In this document: positions 24,941 to 35,083 of the stretch, piece by piece
Position numbering within the stretch: the first letter of the stretch is position 1
Layout: every line of letters starts with the position of its first letter
Source of the DNA: Phoronis australis
Lineage: Eukaryota > Phoronida > Phoronidae
Direction of reading: 5' to 3'
Length of the DNA stretch: 64,000 bases
NCBI GenBank assembly: GCA_002633005.1
Contig: NMRA01000397.1
Location: forward strand, 183,325 to 247,324
Notes under the pieces: model-generated
The model's database searches: none
Told to the model about the DNA's origin: nothing
What the model saw: only the letters and a program-made list of their open reading frames with translations
Translations under genes and position numbers: made by a program

Positions 24941-25026
24941 AACAATCAATAATGAATCGTTTTTAACAAAATCTGCATCAGAGAGGCACTACTGATGAAT
25001 AACACTAAAGTGATTTAAAAGTGAAA

Positions 25027-25966
25027 CAAGAGCAACACAAGGTGCTGAAATGCACCCATGACTACAATACAAAATGGTATGGTTCTAGGAAGTATCAAAA
25101 ATAGCCACTAGGTGGTGCACGTATATTAAACTTGTACGGAAATAGGAAGACATCGTTATCTTCCTTACAAAATTTCATGAAACTCCATCCAGGAATTCTG
25201 AACATCAAGAGGCAAACACAAAGAACGAAATTGCCACACTAAGGCATGTCGGTAGTTGGATCCGTCCACAAACAAGTTGTCATCTGCTGCTACATTCACA
25301 GGAATGTACTCATCATTTCTAACAAAAATCCTATTAATGTTTTAGAAGCTACAGCTTTGGATGTACATTAGTCGTGGTGATGTCAGTAGCAAAACATCTG
25401 CCAACTTTTTAAGGACTCTCTGAGCAGTTTAGCAGACAGTAGCCCATGCCAAAACAGGCTCTAAAAAACCAGTCACTAACTGTCGTCAATAAATCCGCCC
25501 AACAGTAAAAAAGTGCTGCCGTCTATTTTATAAAAGCATAATTATTTGCAAAATTTCATGAATTTTGAGGTAAATGTAAAAAGTAAAAATTGCCACAAGG
25601 GGGCGCAGAGCAGAAGTCAGATCTGCCCGAAAGTCGTTGTCACTTGGTGTGACATTCATAGAAAAACACTTGCCAAATTTCACAAAGATCCTGCAAGAGG
25701 GTAAGGAGATACCGCTGGGGATGCAAAAAACAAAATTGTCACTAGGGTGCACCACAATAGTTGGACTGGTTGAAAATCAATGTCACATGGGGACTTCTCA
25801 GCAGGAACACAGTCATTTTTCATAATGATCCTTCAAGCACCGAGTTTGAGGAGGACGCCGAAATAATAAAAATGACAAACAGGTAGCACAAAATTCATCA
25901 AATCTACCTAAAAATGTTGCCCAGACAAAGATGGCAGCAAACTGTATCCACTATGAGAGCGCATAA
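25027..25966 (+). repeat. 145-bp-periodic repeat, second copy
   Basis: Head caagagcaacacaaggtgct at 25027 and tail gatggcagcaaactgtatcc...gagcgcataa near 25966. CTCF-like 19-mers are at 25102-25120 (TAGCCACTAGGTGGTGCAC) and 25590-25608 (TTGCCACAAGGGGGCGCAG, one mismatch in the 14-base core); the site near 25739 is degraded. The orientation matches the other copies. The array is shorter and more eroded than the one at 27.1 kb. Confidence 0.7.
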
Positions 25967-26400
25967 AAACTTGAGTCAGCAGCGGCAAAGTTTTAGCAAA
26001 AAAAAACATCAATGCTATGGGCTACTAGGCAGTGCTAATGAATAAAGGTACCTGTTTCTCACATTTGAATAGAGAGCAAAAAACAGTGATAATTACATGG
26101 ATCGTTAATGCAGGCCTTTCTAAGTGAAGGACCCTTGCTTCACTTATGACAAACAGTAAATTTCGAGATCCCCATACAACATCTGGCAATGTTGCACAAG
26201 AAAACACATGACCATTCGCTCAAGCATACTAATGAAACTCAGCTTTCAAAATGGAAGCACCCAAACCACAGTTTGGTGTAGTGCAGCAAGCAACAACAAA
26301 CACTACAATAATTCTGAATCAATATTCATTGATATGTATAGATAAAGAGCTATTTGGACGAAAGATCTAGAGTAACTTTGTTGCAGCTCTGCCAGAACAA

Positions 26401-26551
26401 TTACTGGTTCCCTTTATTCTTCCAAGAGAAAATATTGGCAATGTTTGTCCTTGATGAGGAAGATTTATCTTTCAAATCTTTAAAACCTTTCATCATCTTT
26501 GATTTAACATCATCAGCATTTCCAGCTGCTGCCACAGGTGCTGTCGAGAAG
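26401..26551 (-). CDS. RELCH: RELCH-like protein, terminal coding exon
   Basis: Last coding exon of a minus-strand gene. The minus strand reads acceptor tctgtttgcag, then one base completing a Ser codon, then about 49 codons to a TAA at 26401-26403. The peptide is hydrophilic and ends with SSSRTNIANIFSWKNKGNQ. Its layout (short Ala-rich linker, a Lys-rich stretch DVKSKMMKGFKDLKDK, then a 'N-[IV]-F-x-x-K' tail ending in basic residues) resembles the C-terminus of RELCH (KIAA1468). That LisH, coiled-coil and HEAT-repeat protein is known to bind RAB11 and help tether recycling endosomes to the trans-Golgi for cholesterol transfer. The phase fits exactly with the exon at 30130-30283 (two bases plus one base give AGC). 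No AATAAA-type signal is obvious just downstream on the minus strand. The family call comes from memory of the protein, not a search. An open frame runs upstream into the intron without meaning. Confidence 0.72.
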
Positions 26552-27107
26552 CTGCAAACAGATTTGCATGCATGAACTTTTGTTGTTACAATAAAAAATA
26601 CAAAAGCGATCTGAGAAATTGCGTAAAAATTCTTCAGTTTGGGACACAACATGTCATACAGGTGAAATTTCATTTTGTCAAAATTTCTCAACAAAATAAC
26701 CCACCAGGACATTTTACTTTGTTTTGGCATGACTTATGGTGTAGCTATTACCACACAACATTTGGTAAAAAAATGAGAATTTGCAAAGACATGGTAAGCC
26801 TCTGAAAATTAAAAAAAAGGTAACTTTTGAAATTATTTTGGTCACAAATTGAAGAATTTCTAACGTAAGCCGAAAATAGCATTAGGTAATTGATTCAGAT
26901 ATGTGCCCAACTCATTTTAAAACCCATCCCCCAAAGTTGACAACAGGTAGCTCTGAGTAAAAAGATGTCAATCCATTTCAGTTATGGTACCATCACTTGA
27001 CAATGGGGATAAAAGAAAAATACCCGTGTCAAAATGCCACATACCCGATAATACAAAACCAGAGGTAAAAGGAAATTTAGCGATATTTGTGTTTCAGCTT
27101 AAAACAA

Positions 27108-28770
27108 CAAGAGCAACACGGAGCGCTGAAATGCACCCACGAATGCACTGCAACCTGTGTGTCGTAAAAATGGCCACTAGATGGTGCAAAATACTTTGAA
27201 TACATCAAAAAAACTGGAAAATGTCACCGTTTTATAACAGAAAGCTACTTACCACATTTCACAAAAATCCGTCAAGGAACTTTAGAGAAACAGAGGAAAA
27301 CGGAAAAAATGAAATTGCCACTAGGGGCAGAGCGATTGTCGGATCTGTCTGAAAGTTTTGTCTTCTGTTGTCAACTTCATATAAAAGCACTTGCTAAATT
27401 TAATAAAGATCTTGCAGAGGGCTTAGGAGATACAGCTAAGGCTGCAAAAGAATAAAACTGCCACTAGGATGCACCACAGTAACTGAAATCGGAAAATCAT
27501 TGTCAACTGCCCTCTTTACACTAAGAACATGGAATCCAATTTTCACAATCACCCTAAGAGTGGTTTGGTTGACAGAACGCGGTTGTCAAAAACAAACTAG
27601 AAAACAGTAACAATGGCCACTAGATGACGCAAAATACGTCGAATCCATCTGACAACCGGAAAATGTCATCGCTTCCTTAAAAGAAAGCTATTTACCAAAT
27701 TTCACGAAAATTCGTCCAGCAATTTTAGAGAAAAAGGAAAACAGAAAAAATGAAATAGCCACTAGGGGGCACAGTGGTCATCGGATCTGTCTGAAAGTCG
27801 TTGTCTTCCATTGTAAACTTCATATAAATGCACGTGCTAAATTTAATAAAAATCCTGCGAAGGGCTTGGTAGATACTGGTATGAGCGCTAAAAACAAAAC
27901 TGCCATTAGGAGGCACCACAGTGGTCAAAGTCATCAGAAAATCATCGTCAATCATCTTGTTCATAGTAAGAACATACACGCCAATTTTCACAATCATCCT
28001 TAAAGTGGTTTGGTTGACAGAGGGACAGACTCCAAAACAACAAAAATGACCACAAGGTGGCGCAAAATACCTTGAATCAATCCGAAAATGAATGGCTAGC
28101 ATCACCTTACTAATACATGCCAATCTCCCAAATTTTATAGAAATCCGTTGAGGACTTTTGAAGATACAGCGGTACACGTAAAAAACTAAAATTGCCACTA
28201 GGGAGCGCACCGGTAGTCCGATCTGTCTGAAAGTCTTTATTGTCCGTTATGCATTTGCATTTATATCAATTAAAATTTTTAGGAGAAACAGCCATGAGTG
28301 CAAAAACAAACAAAACTGCCACACTAGTCAAAGTCGTTGGAAAATCCTCATCAACTATCCTCTTCATAGTAAGAACATACAAGCCAATTTTCACAATCAT
28401 TCTTAGAGTGGTTTGGTTGACAGAAGGATGGACGCCAAAAACAAATTCGAAAATAGTAAAAATTGCTGCTAGATGGCATAAAATGCCTTAAATCCCTCCG
28501 AAAACGGAAAGATAGCGTCACCTCATTAATAGATGCCTCTGTGCCAAATTTCATGACAATCAGTTGAAGACTTTCTAAGATACAGAGGCAAACAAAAAAC
28601 TAAAATTCAGGTCAATCCAAAACTCGTCGCCCTCTGTCTTCAACCCCATAGGAACACACCTGCCAAATTTCAATAAGATCCTGCAAAGAGTTTAGGAGAT
28701 ACAGCCGCTGACGCCAGATGCCCAGAGATGATGGCAGTATGCACCCACATATAAATATGTGGGCACATAA
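27108..28770 (+). repeat. 145-bp-periodic repeat array with CTCF-like motifs, most complete copy
   Basis: The element has a recognisable head (caagagcaacacggagcgct...), a body of ten units and a tail ending in a short palindrome (cccacatataaatatgtggg, 28744-28763). Each unit begins with a related 19-mer at 27171, 27315, 27458, 27614, 27756, 27900, 28047, 28192, 28316 (degenerate) and 28463. Intervals are 144, 143, 156, 142, 144, 147, 145, 124 and 147 bp. Three unit types alternate: A (TGGCCACTAGATGGCGCAA type), B (TTGCCACTAGGGGGCACAG type) and C (CTGCCACTAGGAGGCACCA type), giving higher-order repeats of 443, 433 and 416 bp. The rest of each unit carries variants of aaatttcataaaratcc and gaaaatcatcgtc. 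The 14-base core CCASYAGRKGGCRS (the known CTCF consensus) is matched exactly at 27759-27772 and with one mismatch in several others. Confidence 0.82.
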
Positions 28771-28891
28771 AACTAAAGCAAGCTGAAACATAACTTTCAA
28801 GCACCAGAGACAATAGCAAAAACTCAGCTCTTAAACCAAACTATTTAAAGGTTGGTTTACCAACTACAGTGACAACAATGTTTGTGGCAAG

Positions 28892-29942
28892 TACTGTATT
28901 CACCTTAATAATCGCCCAGGATGCTTAGAAAAATTTGTTTTGGGGAGGTGCTTATTGTAGACTAGAGCGATTGAAACCCGATCTCTGAAACAAATTTACG
29001 CTCTGCGACTTATCTGTATCCTATGACAAACTTTCCACAAAATTGTGGTGCATTGCTATCAAATTTCGCTGTTAAATTACTACCCTTTTTCAGAAAATTG
29101 TGCGGAAATCCCAGGGCGAAAACTCGCCGACTGATGTGTCGCTGCCTCGCGATCGTCGATAGGGCAACTTGAATTCTTGAATAAAAAAAATTTCGACTCA
29201 ACAAATTACCTGAAATCCTACTTAAGTTTTCTAAATAGCGTCCCTTATATATTTAAGCTCCTGTGGAGTCAGGATTAACCGCAGATTTAGTCCAAACCTA
29301 CACTAGATCGCACCACACAACACGAGAAAAATATGGACGAACAGCTACGAACATACATGTTGTTGTCACGTAACGTTTGTTTTCAAATTCGTATGAATAT
29401 GTGTGCCGACTTAGCGAGCTTGTGCATGTCATCACAGTTCATTTGCTAGAGCGGCCGGCATGTATGTAGCGTGGGTTTCCTGGCCACACTGGTCACGTTT
29501 TTTATTAGTCTTCGATTCGCGGTTTTCACGTGTACAAAGAAATCTGGATTCCTGTTGAGGGAGAAGATCTGTACGGGAACGATACAATACGATCCAAGTA
29601 TGCTGTGTCTGTTTTGAAAGGCCAGAACATATCAGGACATGTCCCACGCAAGATCACCAAACTTTTGCATTCTTTTTGAAGCACGGCGGAAGTTTGAAGT
29701 GTACAGCCAACATCAACATAGCGGCGAGGCTCGTGGTCTACAAATTCCGTGCACAATGATTTTTTTAGGACTTTCGGATGTTATTGATAAATAGAAGACA
29801 TTACTGTAGAATTTTAGAACAGTTGATAAGGCATTTTTTGCATGTACATGGCGTTTATGGACTGGGCGCTTATTTTAGCAAAGTCTGAAAACGCTTGGGG
29901 GGTGCTTATAGGGTCTTGGGCGCTTATTAGGGTGAATACGAA
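28892..29942 (+). mobile_element. family R transposon, complete copy (R1)
   Basis: The left end tactgtattcaccttaataa (28892) and the complement of the right end (tcgtattcaccctaataagc, from 29941) form terminal inverted repeats of about 25 bp sharing 'gtattcaccYtaataaKcgccc'. The length is about 1.05 kb. No transposase frame is present, so it is non-autonomous. Minus-strand frames (for example 29526-29756) are recognisable in the other copies but none stays open throughout. The superfamily is uncertain. It lies in the RELCH-like intron. Confidence 0.72.
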
Positions 29943-30129
29943 AACTGGAAATCTTGGGAGTCAGCATAATGACGAGTATCAGCGTTAACCCATACCGATA
30001 CTGTGGTTGTGCATGACAAATGGTTTTTCTTCAACTCTTTACATTAAGCATGCACATTGAAGTTTATATAAATATTGTACCAACAAAAGGACAACATCGT
30101 GTTTAGAAAGGACTAACTTGTACATTTAC

Positions 30130-30283
30130 CTATCTGGCTGACGAGCTGAATCACTTTTGATTTCCATCTCCTTTATCAGAGAAGCTACGACTTCCTCATG
30201 CTCATGCGCCACCAGGTGTAGATCCTGTCGTAGACAGTGGAGACCTGGCAGCATGGACTCTTTGATCAGTCGCTGACTGACAA
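30130..30283 (-). CDS. RELCH: RELCH-like protein, penultimate coding exon
   Basis: A 154-nt exon on the minus strand, between acceptor ttttcaacag and donor AG|gtaaatg. It starts with two bases that finish a codon, then 50 codons, then two bases. The peptide contains SQRLIKESMLPGLHCLRQDL followed by HEHEEVVASLIKEMEIK. The pattern LPGLxCLRxDxxxxxxEHExxxxSxIKExE is what I recognise from the C-terminal end of RELCH, immediately before the variable tail. Codon structure, splice sites and phase with 26401-26551 all agree. No upstream RELCH exon is recognisable between 30.3 and 64 kb. Either the next intron is very long and full of elements, or the scaffold order is wrong in places. Confidence 0.8.
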
Positions 30284-30550
30284 CTGTTGAAAATGTGGTT
30301 AAGGAAAAGTACTGACAACAAGGACAGTGACATCATAATATTAAGAAATGGTCAAATTGACATTAAATTACACTATAAACTGAGACTATGACACAAGATG
30401 CAAATATGCCAATCATTATTTAAAGGAGAATGCCACCCGATTTAATTAGTCTTTTTTATCATAACAATCAGTCTGTATCCACATCGCCTCTTATAGGGTC
30501 GACCTCACCTTACCAAGAGGTGTTGCATTAGCCTGTGAGGAAGTTGAGAA

Positions 30551-30874
30551 ATGACGCAGCGACGTCAGTGGTTCGTCTGCAGAGTGAATGCCGCTATATT
30601 GCGGTGCATTGTTCCTGCTTGTCTTAACTATGAAGCTGCGAAGAAAGCGGGTGTATTGTTTTTTAGACTTCCTCGAGAGCCCGAAATGCTTAGGAAGTGG
30701 CTCAGGGTAGTGAATAACGAAAAGTACGCTGTTAATAGCTAGTATGAGGCCGTGAAACATCTCCATGTCTGTGGCTGGCATTTCGTCGACAGTGATTTCT
30801 CTGACGAATTGCGGCTTACCAAAGAACTATCAATACGTTCCGTTTTCCTGTGCATGTTCACGGCGCCTCTATAG
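30551..30874 (+). pseudogene. THAP-domain protein relic with an in-frame TAG
   Basis: The frame from ATG 30551 carries a THAP zinc-finger signature: C-x4-C (CIVPAC, residues 19-24), then GVLFFRLPREPEMLRKWLRV (the F-x-[FL]-P...W core of THAP), and after an in-frame TAG at 30740 the same frame continues with the CxxH part (HLHVCGWHF, residues 72-78). It closes with FSDELRLTKEL before a stop at 30872. THAP domains are DNA-binding C2CH fingers found in P-element and Kolobok-type transposases and in host proteins. It sits inside a TTAA-flanked TIR element (30424-32125), so a transposon-encoded THAP fragment is the best reading. The internal stop and the lack of any downstream transposase frame argue against function. 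A spliced host THAP gene is less likely. Confidence 0.72.
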
Positions 30875-31545
30875 TTGTTTTTGGTCAGTGTATTCCGGTT
30901 CGAACTGACAGCCTGTGAAACCTAACCGAACTGTGAAGTCTTCATCGGATGTGAGCTCTTGACTAAGTCGGGATTGGCGCCGGGCGAGTTGCCATGTAGA
31001 TGTTTATTATTGTGCGTTCTGTTTCAAAATGAATTGTTCTCATCCTAACCAATGCTTATACAAAACTGAAACAAAGTCTGTCTCATTAGATGAAATTTGT
31101 AATGCCTTTGCAGTATTCGTGAGTGCAAATGTTGAGAAGCCAGCAATGAATAAACCACTGCATTAGCGGCTTTTGATGCCGGCAACACAGGTAATTGACC
31201 GGGCACCGAGGCCGTGTGAGCGCATGCTAATTCAGTGTTTGCTGACAGAAAGCTGTTGTGAAACAATTACTCGATTTTATATGTTATGGTCACATGTTAG
31301 GGGAATCTTTATTTAGAAATACAAATACGTTATTCAAACAATTGTTACTCATTGTACAACCTTTGCCTTGATGGCCTGTGGAAGGGGAACCTGACTTCGC
31401 GCAGGCCCCCGACTAGTAAGTAGATTTTTAGTTTCGTGGATAATTCACATAAATAATTACGTGCATATCATTTCTTTAGCTCACTATTATAGTCTTTTCA
31501 TGACTGGAGGTTTAGTTTCCAACTCAAGCTGGTTTATGTTCGTGC

Positions 31546-31660
31546 CAGTCCCGGCGGTCGCGATGGGCCTGATCAGGTTCTGAGCCACTGGTTGGGATAA
31601 CGAGTCAGTCCGGCCGCGACGGGCCTGATCGGGTTCTGAACCACTGGCTGTTATAACAAG
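31546..31660. repeat. two tandem copies of a 56-bp GC-rich unit
   Basis: The phrase gggcctgatc starts at 31565 and again at 31621. The surrounding unit (ggtcgcgaygggcctgatc, ggttctgarccactgg, ataac) is repeated once with a few changes. It lies inside the TTAA element and is more GC-rich than its surroundings. No function is apparent. Confidence 0.7.
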
Positions 31661-32573
31661 CATTTTGTGTGTTTAGAACTCAAAAATCACAAATCTAAAC
31701 AACACAGGTCAAGGTTCTCCTATCTGTATTTCACGGAAGAATACTTCGAATTTATCTCCAAACAAACCCCAAACTCCTGCTACGTGGACCTTGGTAAATT
31801 GGCCTGGCTGCAGTGTGTCCAAATACCAACTTCCGTAACAGCCAAATAAAACAACACATTTTTGTAAGAACTTGGTGTATTTTTAAGGGTTTTACATCGA
31901 ACTTTGACGATTTATTGGTGTTAAACGATGAATTCAAGCGATAAGCTGACACCAGTAACACGTGTTGTGAACTGCTGAACAGACTGCGTGTGAAACCTAT
32001 GACGTCACTGGATAATTTCAACACCTCCGTCTGCCGTCAGGTAACGCAACCGAACGTGCCGTTATGGAGTAGAACTACGATCGAAATTGATACAAAATAG
32101 GTTATTTTTTGGGTGGCATTCTCCTTTAAAGATTGTTACATAGCTTGTATAATTGTGAAATTGGAGATCTAAAACGTGACCTCCTCCAAAAGTATTAATC
32201 ATTATATTTACTGTTACCGGGAAGTCAATCTTGTGGAGTTATTTGAAAATCTTTCAATCCCAACTTTAGGTATACTAGCGTATCACTGCATAACATGAAA
32301 TACTGTCTAATCACCATTTACAGCTTAAGTAGCTACCAGGCACATGCTCTGAATGGTGAACTGAGGTTTAGGCAGGATCAAAGTAGACAAATGAAAACAG
32401 TTCAGTGTAATTTGTATTGACCAACATTATGGTCCACTCACAGACTCTGAAGCAATGTGCAAAAGCCACTGGTTCATTAAATGCTGGAAAATGACACATC
32501 ACAGGTGGCACAGACTTCCATGGTGAACCGAAGTACTACTGGTTGAAGAATTAAGAAACTGCAGCCATATACA

Positions 32574-32775
32574 TTAGGCAAATCTTAACACTACCAGGAT
32601 TTGCACACAAGTAGACAAGAAAGCATGCATTGTTTACCCCAAAAGTATCCAGCGAAGTCATTGACACATCAAAGCTTTGATGGCGCTGTCACTGATTGAA
32701 GTGAGGAAGTCGCTATTCACGTGCTGGATGAGATAATTGTGGTCGTAAACCAACACGCCTGTTTAGGGTCGAGTT
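32574..32775 (+). repeat. dispersed repeat shared with 50288-50495
   Basis: The order of phrases (attaggcaaatctta, caggattt, agaaagcatgcattgtt, tatccagcgaagtc, attgaagtgag, gctggatgagataattg, aaaccaacacgcct) matches 50288-50495 with substitutions. A truncated version is at 43583-43640. The type of element is unknown. Confidence 0.62.
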
Positions 32776-32999
32776 TCAAAAAATGGTCACATCTTGATTA
32801 TCAAAAGATTATTGTCAGTGTCGAAAATTCTCAATCGCTACAACTGATCTGGTAAAAAATCATGCCATAAAAGGGCAGAGCACTAGGCATTCACAAAATA
32901 GCAGGTCTTGTCTACTTATTCTTATGAAGAACATTCATGAGGTTTAGCAGAAATAAAGATAATCTCAAAACAATGTAATGAGCACAGCACTTGTTGGAA

Positions 33000-33490
33000 T
33001 CTGCTCAAAACTGGCAGCTGACATCATAGCCAAAATGGAATGGTCACTAGGAAGTGCTGCAGTAGTCAAATCTGCAGTCAAATACCCGTCAAAGTTTCAC
33101 TGAAATCTACCAACTGCTTCTCTAGAATCATCCAGAAATACTGAAAAAAACTCTTGTCAAATCATGGCCGTTAGAGTGTGTGATGCAGTGAATGAACCCA
33201 TCCAAAAATCGACTGGTACCAATTGCATTATCGCCACCTTCCCCTGTGTCAAGTGTCATTGAAATCCATGTTCTCTAGACATTATCTGCGTGATGCTGTT
33301 TCCCCCCCTGAATAAACTAAAAAGTCCCACAACTCTGGCCCTGGGGTGTGGCATGCTGCGTTCTAGTCATGCCCTACATAACCGTTGTGCAAAATTACAT
33401 CACGATCCGACCAAGATCTTTTTGAGATATTGAGTGGACATCCGGACAGGATGATGACAATGTGCAACCACATATATGTCGGGATGTATA
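33000..33490 (+). repeat. strongly diverged copy of the 145-bp-periodic repeat
   Basis: A weak motif lies at 33041-33059 (TGGTCACTAGGAAGTGCTG). The phrases gtttcactgaaatctacc and gatccgaccaagatc occur, and the tail (gatgatgacaatgtgcaacc, then catatatgtcgggatgtata) matches the tail of the other copies in order. No head is visible. Identity is low, so the assignment rests on order and spacing. Confidence 0.45.
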
Positions 33491-34182
33491 ACAATTATAT
33501 TATTTAGTGCTGATTCAGTCTCGCAGTCCCTTCATAAAACCACAGGAGGTAAAAATTACTCTTTTGTTATCAGATAAATATTCGTGAAATTGGAACGAAA
33601 TTTAGAATACTTTTTAAACATGAGTTGTGGAAAAAATCTTTTAGTAGCATACATGGTGCGTTGCTCTGTACTGAGCTCTGGACTGTTTTAACAAAAACTA
33701 AGAAACTAAAATGGATCCAAAGATTTCAGGAAGGTGAATCCACTGGACATAGCATTTGGAAGTCTAAAACGAACGGTTTCCTAAATGTTATGTAGGACCC
33801 TAAAAACTTCCAATTTTGGCTAACTTCCGAACATCATGTCTAAGAAATGGCTGATCAGATTCACATGAAACATTCAGAAACTATGCTTTGTGCACAGTTA
33901 GGAATTGCTTAAAAAACATTTCACTATTGCACGAGGGGCATATCAAAATAGGACTTTTATGATTGTCATGAAACAAAGGAAAAGTTACATAAAACAAAAC
34001 AATTTAGAAAACAATAACAGTGTTTCTGAAAATTCATCTTGAATATTTACATTAACTAAATTCAGTTATTTATTGCAATCAGTATGTCTTTCAATTTTGC
34101 TAAATTTTACTAAAAGACATGGTCACGTGACCCAATTCATGGCACATTGATAAAAACTCAAGTCATGTCTTCAACCAGAAAA

Positions 34183-34404
34183 TTCATGCACGCACCCAGC
34201 CTTTAATATGGGGGGCTCAAATTGCTGGCGACGTGGACCTTTTGCTGACAAAAAAGCGGGAGGACTAAAAAAAAAACGAAGTACCACCTTCACTACTGTG
34301 CGTCTACGCTTTTTTAGTGGACTTCTGTCTCGTTTTCTCGGATTTTTTGTTTCTCTGAGGCAGACCTTTTTGCCCACTTCGCCAAAGCTGGGTGCGCGCA
34401 TGAA
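34183..34404. mobile_element. 222-bp MITE-like element with 21-bp TIRs
   Basis: ttcatgcacgcacccagcc (34183-34201) and its complement at 34384-34404 (ctgggtgcgcgcatgaa) are terminal inverted repeats. The interior (ttttttagtggacttctg, ctcgttttctcgga, tttgtttctctgaggcaga) is shared with 21851-22076 and in part with 10054-10101. No coding capacity. Confidence 0.72.
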
Positions 34405-35083
34405 ATTATACTGAATTATTTAGGTTCGTAGATATTGAAATACACAGATTAGCCATCATAGTCCTAGTACATAACTTTAATATCACACAAACCTAGGGAC
34501 AGTGTCATTATTGCGACACAGTTTGCTTGTTCGTCATCACAGACAATTCATTAGATTTTACAGTCCTCCTCACTGCAGCAAACGTGGAATAGCATCTTTA
34601 AAGGAAATAAAACAAAGATGCCTCCATTGCTACACATTGTGACAGCAGAAACTGATGCAAAGGATACAGCAACACGAAAGAGCACTGTAAGCTTCAAACA
34701 AGTGTAAGGCTACATCTTGTTTCTTGGTCTCATTATCACAGTGGTTGTTCGTAGCTGCAATGATAGCCAGCCTCGGCAGAATAACTACAAAATAAAAGAA
34801 CAGTGGCATAAGTTATAAACAAATTTTGCATTGTTGGATACACAATTTCTTCTAGTAAAAATGTCACAGTAAAAATATTGCAGTTTTCTCTGATTTCCAC
34901 CAAATTAGCAGCAGAATACAACAATAACAAAGATGGTTTTTCCCCGCCGTCTTGCTAAAAACACCAAGGAACTGTTAGCGTAACTGCAACATCTTAGCAC
35001 CTGGCAAATTTTCACTAGCAAAACGTGAGTGCTGTAACCAGACTTAATGTGAATGAGACAAGAGAGGTTACAGACTACAACAT

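Larger units (their letters stand above)
26552..30129 (-). other. intron of the RELCH-like gene, filled with repeats
   Basis: This 3,578-bp interval lies between two phase-matched exons and has GT (complement of 30128-30129) and AG ends. About 26.55-27.10 kb is AT-rich unique-looking sequence. 27.11-28.77 kb is the longest array of the 145-bp-periodic repeat with CTCF-like motifs. 28.89-29.94 kb is a complete family R transposon. The repeats lie antisense to the gene. Short minus-strand frames within the repeat (for example 27725-28210) cross the array only because the repeat lacks stops in that frame. Confidence 0.7.
30420..32129 (+). mobile_element. TTAA-flanked, TIR-bearing DNA transposon (Kolobok-like) with THAP relic
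   Basis: Left end aggagaatgccaccc (30424-30438) and its exact complement gggtggcattctcct (32111-32125) form a 15-bp perfect terminal inverted repeat. Each end is immediately flanked outward by TTAA (30420-30423 and 32126-32129). TTAA target duplications are known for the piggyBac and Kolobok superfamilies, and Kolobok elements often carry THAP domains. The THAP pseudogene inside therefore favours Kolobok. The 1.7 kb length and absence of a long transposase frame make this copy non-autonomous. It lies about 140 bp upstream of the penultimate RELCH-like exon. A tandem repeat of about 56 bp (31546-31660) lies inside it. Confidence 0.68.

Noticed and set aside
24163-24966. Long open frames of 208-267 codons on both strands
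   Set aside because: They are open only because the run of N has no stops; the real coding-like part is under 60 residues.
27725-28210. 161-codon minus-strand frame with internally repeated peptides (and relatives at 36427, 46671, 25528, 5631)
   Set aside because: It is the antisense of the 145-bp repeat. The repeated peptides follow from the DNA repeat, and the frames are broken differently in each copy.
27171-28481. Regularly spaced short repeats resembling a CRISPR array
   Set aside because: The spacing is about 145 bp, the 'spacers' are related to each other, the motifs vary, and the genome is eukaryotic.
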